This document shows positions 61,917 through 64,000 of a DNA stretch of 64,000 bases, piece by piece. Each line of letters begins with the position of its first letter. Position 1 is the stretch's first letter. The notes beneath the pieces are model-generated. The model worked only from the letters and a program-made list of their open reading frames with translations. It was not told where the DNA came from and made no database searches. Position numbers and translations under genes: made by a program. Source of the DNA: Hyphomicrobium sp. (GTDB taxonomy: Bacteria > Pseudomonadota > Alphaproteobacteria > Rhizobiales > Hyphomicrobiaceae); assembly GCA_030148425.1 (NCBI GenBank), contig JASBTM010000001.1, forward strand, positions 1 to 64,000, written 5' to 3'.

Positions 61917-62363
61917 TCACGTGGGCGTGGAATGGAGTTTGAGCTCGATCGAAAGCGTTGCCAGCGCTGTCAGGTCTTCGTTCTTATCCGTGATCAAGCT
62001 CAGAGACACGCCGGGCTTTTCATCTCCCTCCACCGACTTCGCCTTCGTCTGCTCGCTCTCGGGCGCCTCATAACGTTGGGCGAGAATGCCCGGTTTCAGA
62101 TCAACGGTCGTCTTGGCATTCACCGCCCATATCAAAGTGCGGTTGGCACCTAGCGGCGCTGCACCGGCGTTTGAAAGACTGCCATTATATTCTTCTTCAA
62201 GCCCGGTATTCTTGTTGCGGAAGACGCAGATCATGCCCGCCTTCGGGGAAGCATCGCCCACAGTACAAATCAAATCACCGATGTTTTCCTGCTTTGGAGA
62301 TACCGCCAGACATTGCGTTGCGAAAAGCGACAGGGACAGCGTCAGTATCATCGCGGCTTTCAT
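61917..62363 (-). CDS. exported protein resembling DUF992
   Basis: A 148-aa protein with a signal peptide (MKAAMILTLSLSLFATQCLA) and a mature part with IGDLICTVGDASPKAGMICVFRNKNTGLEEEYNGSLSN...LIWAVNAKT. It follows the DUF992 pattern of two cysteines bracketing a glycine-rich loop, then a YxGxI-type strand and a WAV strand. The later half is divergent. The two mature Cys probably form a disulfide. AGGAG is 9 nt before the ATG at 62363. Function unknown. Confidence 0.72.
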   Translation of the reverse strand: MKAAMILTLSLSLFATQCLAVSPKQENIGDLICTVGDASPKAGMICVFRNKNTGLEEEYNGSLSNAGAAPLGANRTLIWAVNAKTTVDLKPGILAQRYEAPESEQTKAKSVEGDEKPGVSLSLITDKNEDLTALATLSIELKLHSTPT

Positions 62364-62550
62364 CTGTCCGGTCTCCTTGAGTAAACAGCTGTCTAACTGT
62401 AATCGCTGCACCGCACGGGCGTTCCCCTCGGGTAGCAACTTGGCGATTTGTGCGACCGCTTATTCGCGCGGAATGGCCGGACGACCTGATCGTCCAGCCC
62501 AAACACCACTGAGAATTTAAAACGGCGCTGATCGCGCGTTGGCTTCGAAA

Positions 62551-62811
62551 CTATTGATTTGTCGGAACAGCCGGAAGTGGACGCGCGTGCTGCGTGTGAA
62601 CCGGTTGATCAAGTGTGCGATCAGCCAACGTTGTCGGTCTCTCTGGATGGCCCAGACCGATCACAAGTCCCAAAAGCACGATACCGAATGCTGCGCCGGC
62701 AAACATCAAAAAAGCCGGACCGATTCCGCCCTTATCAAAGGGGTCTTCTATCGGCTGCTTCTCAATGGGCTTTTCGGTGTCGGAAAAGCGCGGGTCTGAC
62801 CACAGAGCCAT
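62551..62811 (-). CDS. small single-pass membrane protein with EcfG-type promoter
   Basis: An 86-aa protein: acidic/polar N terminus (MALWSDPRFSDTEKPIEKQPIEDPFDKGG), one transmembrane helix (about residues 33-54, AFLMFAGAAFGIVLLGLVIGLG), and a polar Pro/Arg tail. GGAGG lies 7 nt before the ATG at 62811, which decides this start over an ATG four codons earlier. An exact GGAAC-N16-CGTT promoter lies 30 nt upstream. No family recognised. Confidence 0.8.
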   Translation of the reverse strand: MALWSDPRFSDTEKPIEKQPIEDPFDKGGIGPAFLMFAGAAFGIVLLGLVIGLGHPERPTTLADRTLDQPVHTQHARPLPAVPTNQ

Positions 62812-62841
62812 GTTTTCCTCCATTGTTGCTTGTGAAGGGTC

Positions 62842-62866
62842 AACGTCTCCTGGCGCGCTCGGTTCC
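62842..62866 (-). promoter_or_regulatory. EcfG-type general stress promoter
   Basis: Minus-strand boxes GGAAC, 16 nt, CGTT, exact to the EcfG consensus, 30 nt before the ATG at 62811. Confidence 0.85.
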
Positions 62867-63030
62867 TGATCTCCCGTTTGTGTGCAATGCAAAATCGACC
62901 GCAATCCTCAGTATTCGAAGAAAACTTGATTGCCTCTCGCTATTTGAAATGCACGATCATTCGTGGACGGCATCCCGTGACGGATGATGCGTCGATATAA
63001 AAAACGTACTTAGAAACTAGGGAGATTTTC

Positions 63031-63279
63031 ATGCGTACTTGCTTTTTCATTTTCTCAGCTGCCGCTTTGTCTTTGGCAACCGCCGCGTGCGGACAGACTG
63101 CTTTGAGCGATAGCGATTGCGAAGCTACGTGGAAGGAAGCCGGGGGCGCCGATCTCACACCGGAAAAAGCGAAGCCCTTCATTGCCAATTTCGAGCAGGT
63201 GGATGTGGATCACAACGGCGCAATTAACTGGGAAGAATTCAAGGCCGGTTGCAAGAACGGACTGGTGAAGAAGAAGTAA
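63031..63279 (+). CDS. exported EF-hand protein
   Basis: An 82-aa protein with a signal peptide (FFIFSAAALSLATAA) and one complete EF-hand loop, DVDHNGAINWEE, with ligands D58, D60, N62, N66 and E69 in canonical positions. A cysteine at residue 20 right after the hydrophobic stretch might be lipidated, but the lipobox (TAAC) is weak. Two further Cys could form a disulfide. AGGGAG lies 8 nt before the ATG. It probably binds calcium in the periplasm. Confidence 0.85.
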   Translation: MRTCFFIFSAAALSLATAACGQTALSDSDCEATWKEAGGADLTPEKAKPFIANFEQVDVDHNGAINWEEFKAGCKNGLVKKK

Positions 63280-63331
63280 TCGCCTAAGCAGTTCTTTCCG
63301 ATAGCTTCTGTGATGATTGCAAACTGAGGAA

Positions 63332-63358
63332 CCGCAACCAACGTCGCGTTGGTTGCGG
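63332..63358. terminator. hairpin between convergent genes
   Basis: A 12-bp perfect stem CCGCAACCAACG / CGTTGGTTGCGG with a 3-base loop lies between the EF-hand gene and the convergent gene at 63368. There is no good T-run on either side, so its strength is uncertain. Confidence 0.6.
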
Positions 63359-63367
63359 CTCGTTGGG

Positions 63368-63532
63368 CTAGCTTCTCATGACGTGAACGATCACGAGTAG
63401 CTCGACCATCGCGATCATGGCCAGCAACCAGATCAACAGCAGCCGGGCGCCAAGCTTTTCTTGTAGTTCTTGCTCCCTTTGAGAGATCGCAGATTGGCCC
63501 GCGTCGATGGTTTGTTCGATGTCATTGGTCAT
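63368..63532 (-). CDS. small C-tail-anchored membrane protein
   Basis: A 54-aa protein: short amphipathic N-terminal helix (MTNDIEQTIDAGQSAISQREQELQEKLG) and a C-terminal transmembrane helix (ARLLLIWLLAMIAMVELLVIVHV). The start is uncertain; an ATG 11 codons earlier (63565) has AGGA nearby. No family recognised. Confidence 0.6.
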   Translation of the reverse strand: MTNDIEQTIDAGQSAISQREQELQEKLGARLLLIWLLAMIAMVELLVIVHVMRS

Positions 63533-63623
63533 GGGGTTCCATTTCTTCAATGCAGCAGCGGACATCGTCCTAAGACGACGCCTGCGCATTGATGAGGTTA
63601 TGATTTCAGAAAGTTGTGGCCGT

Positions 63624-63983
63624 TCAGACCGCAGGCGGCGCGCGAGGCCCGTTCGACGATGTGTCGAGGTGCGGGAGGCTTCGTCCGGACGGCGGCCAAC
63701 ATCTTGCTGCAAGCGCGGAGGCAAACGTCAGGTCGCGCGTGCAGCCCTCGACAAATATTGCGGAAGCGTGCCGGCCGCTTCCAACCTCTGGCTTTACGGC
63801 ATGCTGAAAGGTCGAAACGACCTGAATGCGCGCCGGAGGAAAGAAGCCGTTGTCCTTCGTCTGCCAATTGGAGACCAGCCGCGGTCCGGCATCTGCTGGG
63901 GCGACGACAGTATCCGCCGCGTGGCTCGCGACGAGCGCGAAGCACGACCAAATCAGGAAGCGTATCAGCGACGGAAATGACAT
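63624..63983 (-). CDS. putative exported protein
   Basis: A 119-aa frame with a signal peptide (MSFPSLIRFLIWSCFALVASHA, likely cleavage after SHA) and a mature part with few repeats (VSNWQTKDNGFFPPARIQVVSTFQHAVKPEVGSG...). Three cysteines follow. An opposing plus-strand frame overlaps it completely, so some doubt remains. No family recognised. Confidence 0.5.
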   Translation of the reverse strand: MSFPSLIRFLIWSCFALVASHAADTVVAPADAGPRLVSNWQTKDNGFFPPARIQVVSTFQHAVKPEVGSGRHASAIFVEGCTRDLTFASALAARCWPPSGRSLPHLDTSSNGPRAPPAV

Positions 63984-64000
63984 CTGTAGCTTTTAGCAAA

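Noticed and set aside
63507..63980. 157-codon plus-strand frame at the right end
   Set aside because: Opposite a frame with a clear signal peptide and over the start of the small membrane protein gene; Arg-rich shadow composition.
55241..64000. Integrated element with attachment-site repeat of tRNA-Thr
   Set aside because: No second copy of the tRNA 3' end and no integrase gene could be found inside the window; the idea is kept only as a finding about region layout.

Overview
The window looks like chromosome of an alphaproteobacterium of the order Hyphomicrobiales (Rhizobiales), probably Hyphomicrobium-like. The grounds are conserved gene orders (miaB-phoH-ybeY-corC-lnt-XRE-metK; trpS-murJ-glnD-mutS-maeB; tsaD/hemC-hemD-Mic60-hemY), a DUF1674 protein, an ETF-beta-type lysine methyltransferase and general-stress promoters of the EcfG type. 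GC is roughly 60% over most of the window. The genus is inference; no rRNA is present.

Layout. 1-3.3 kb: the 3' end of a probable 6S RNA, 5-formyltetrahydrofolate cyclo-ligase, ahcY and most of metK. This stretch has a different codon style (CTG/GAG-rich, higher GC) from everything to its right, and the change falls inside metK. 3.3-13.3 kb: a minus-strand housekeeping run: XRE regulator, lnt, corC, ybeY, phoH, miaB, plsC-like, fur, rimI, tsaB and a RutE-like nitroreductase. 13.4-25.7 kb: nfuA, usp, trpS, murJ, glnD, mutS, and divergent maeB. 25.7-31.2 kb: OlsB-family acyltransferase, hybrid histidine kinase, Trm112, LON-domain protein, chaperedoxin CnoX and an editing deacylase. 31.4-32.7 kb: tRNA-Gly(GCC) and small secreted peptides. 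33.1-36.8 kb: lemA, two TPM-domain proteins and an MFS transporter. 36.8-46.8 kb: purH, a heparinase-like protein, rsmB, htpX, a DUF1674 protein, a TadE/TadG-like protein, acs, a methyltransferase and an EVE protein. 46.8-47.5 kb: a 21-aa micro-ORF with its own terminator and a glycosyltransferase remnant. 47.5-55.0 kb: gpsA, tsaD and hemC-hemD-Mic60-hemY. 55.2-64.0 kb: tRNA-Thr(CGU), followed by a lower-GC accessory region of about 20 small, mostly monocistronic genes.

The most interesting part is the accessory region. Three of its small genes (start codons at 56268, 61789 and 62811) have exact GGAAC-N16/17-CGTT promoters 26-35 nt before the start codon. A fourth (61048) has the same boxes with a 15-nt spacer. 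The region also encodes an orphan HWE-family histidine kinase, a CsbD-like stress protein, an EF-hand protein, and Gly/His/Tyr-rich exported peptides. Together this looks like an envelope and general-stress gene cluster under PhyR-NepR-EcfG control, although the regulators themselves are not in the window. A pair of convergent, mutually similar small basic proteins (56972-57580) and a sharply AT-rich 260-bp island (59579-59838) also lie there.

No CRISPR array, insertion sequence, integrase or prophage gene was seen. Start sites were set by eye from ribosome-binding sites and family lengths. Those most in doubt are phoH, the hybrid kinase and several small genes.
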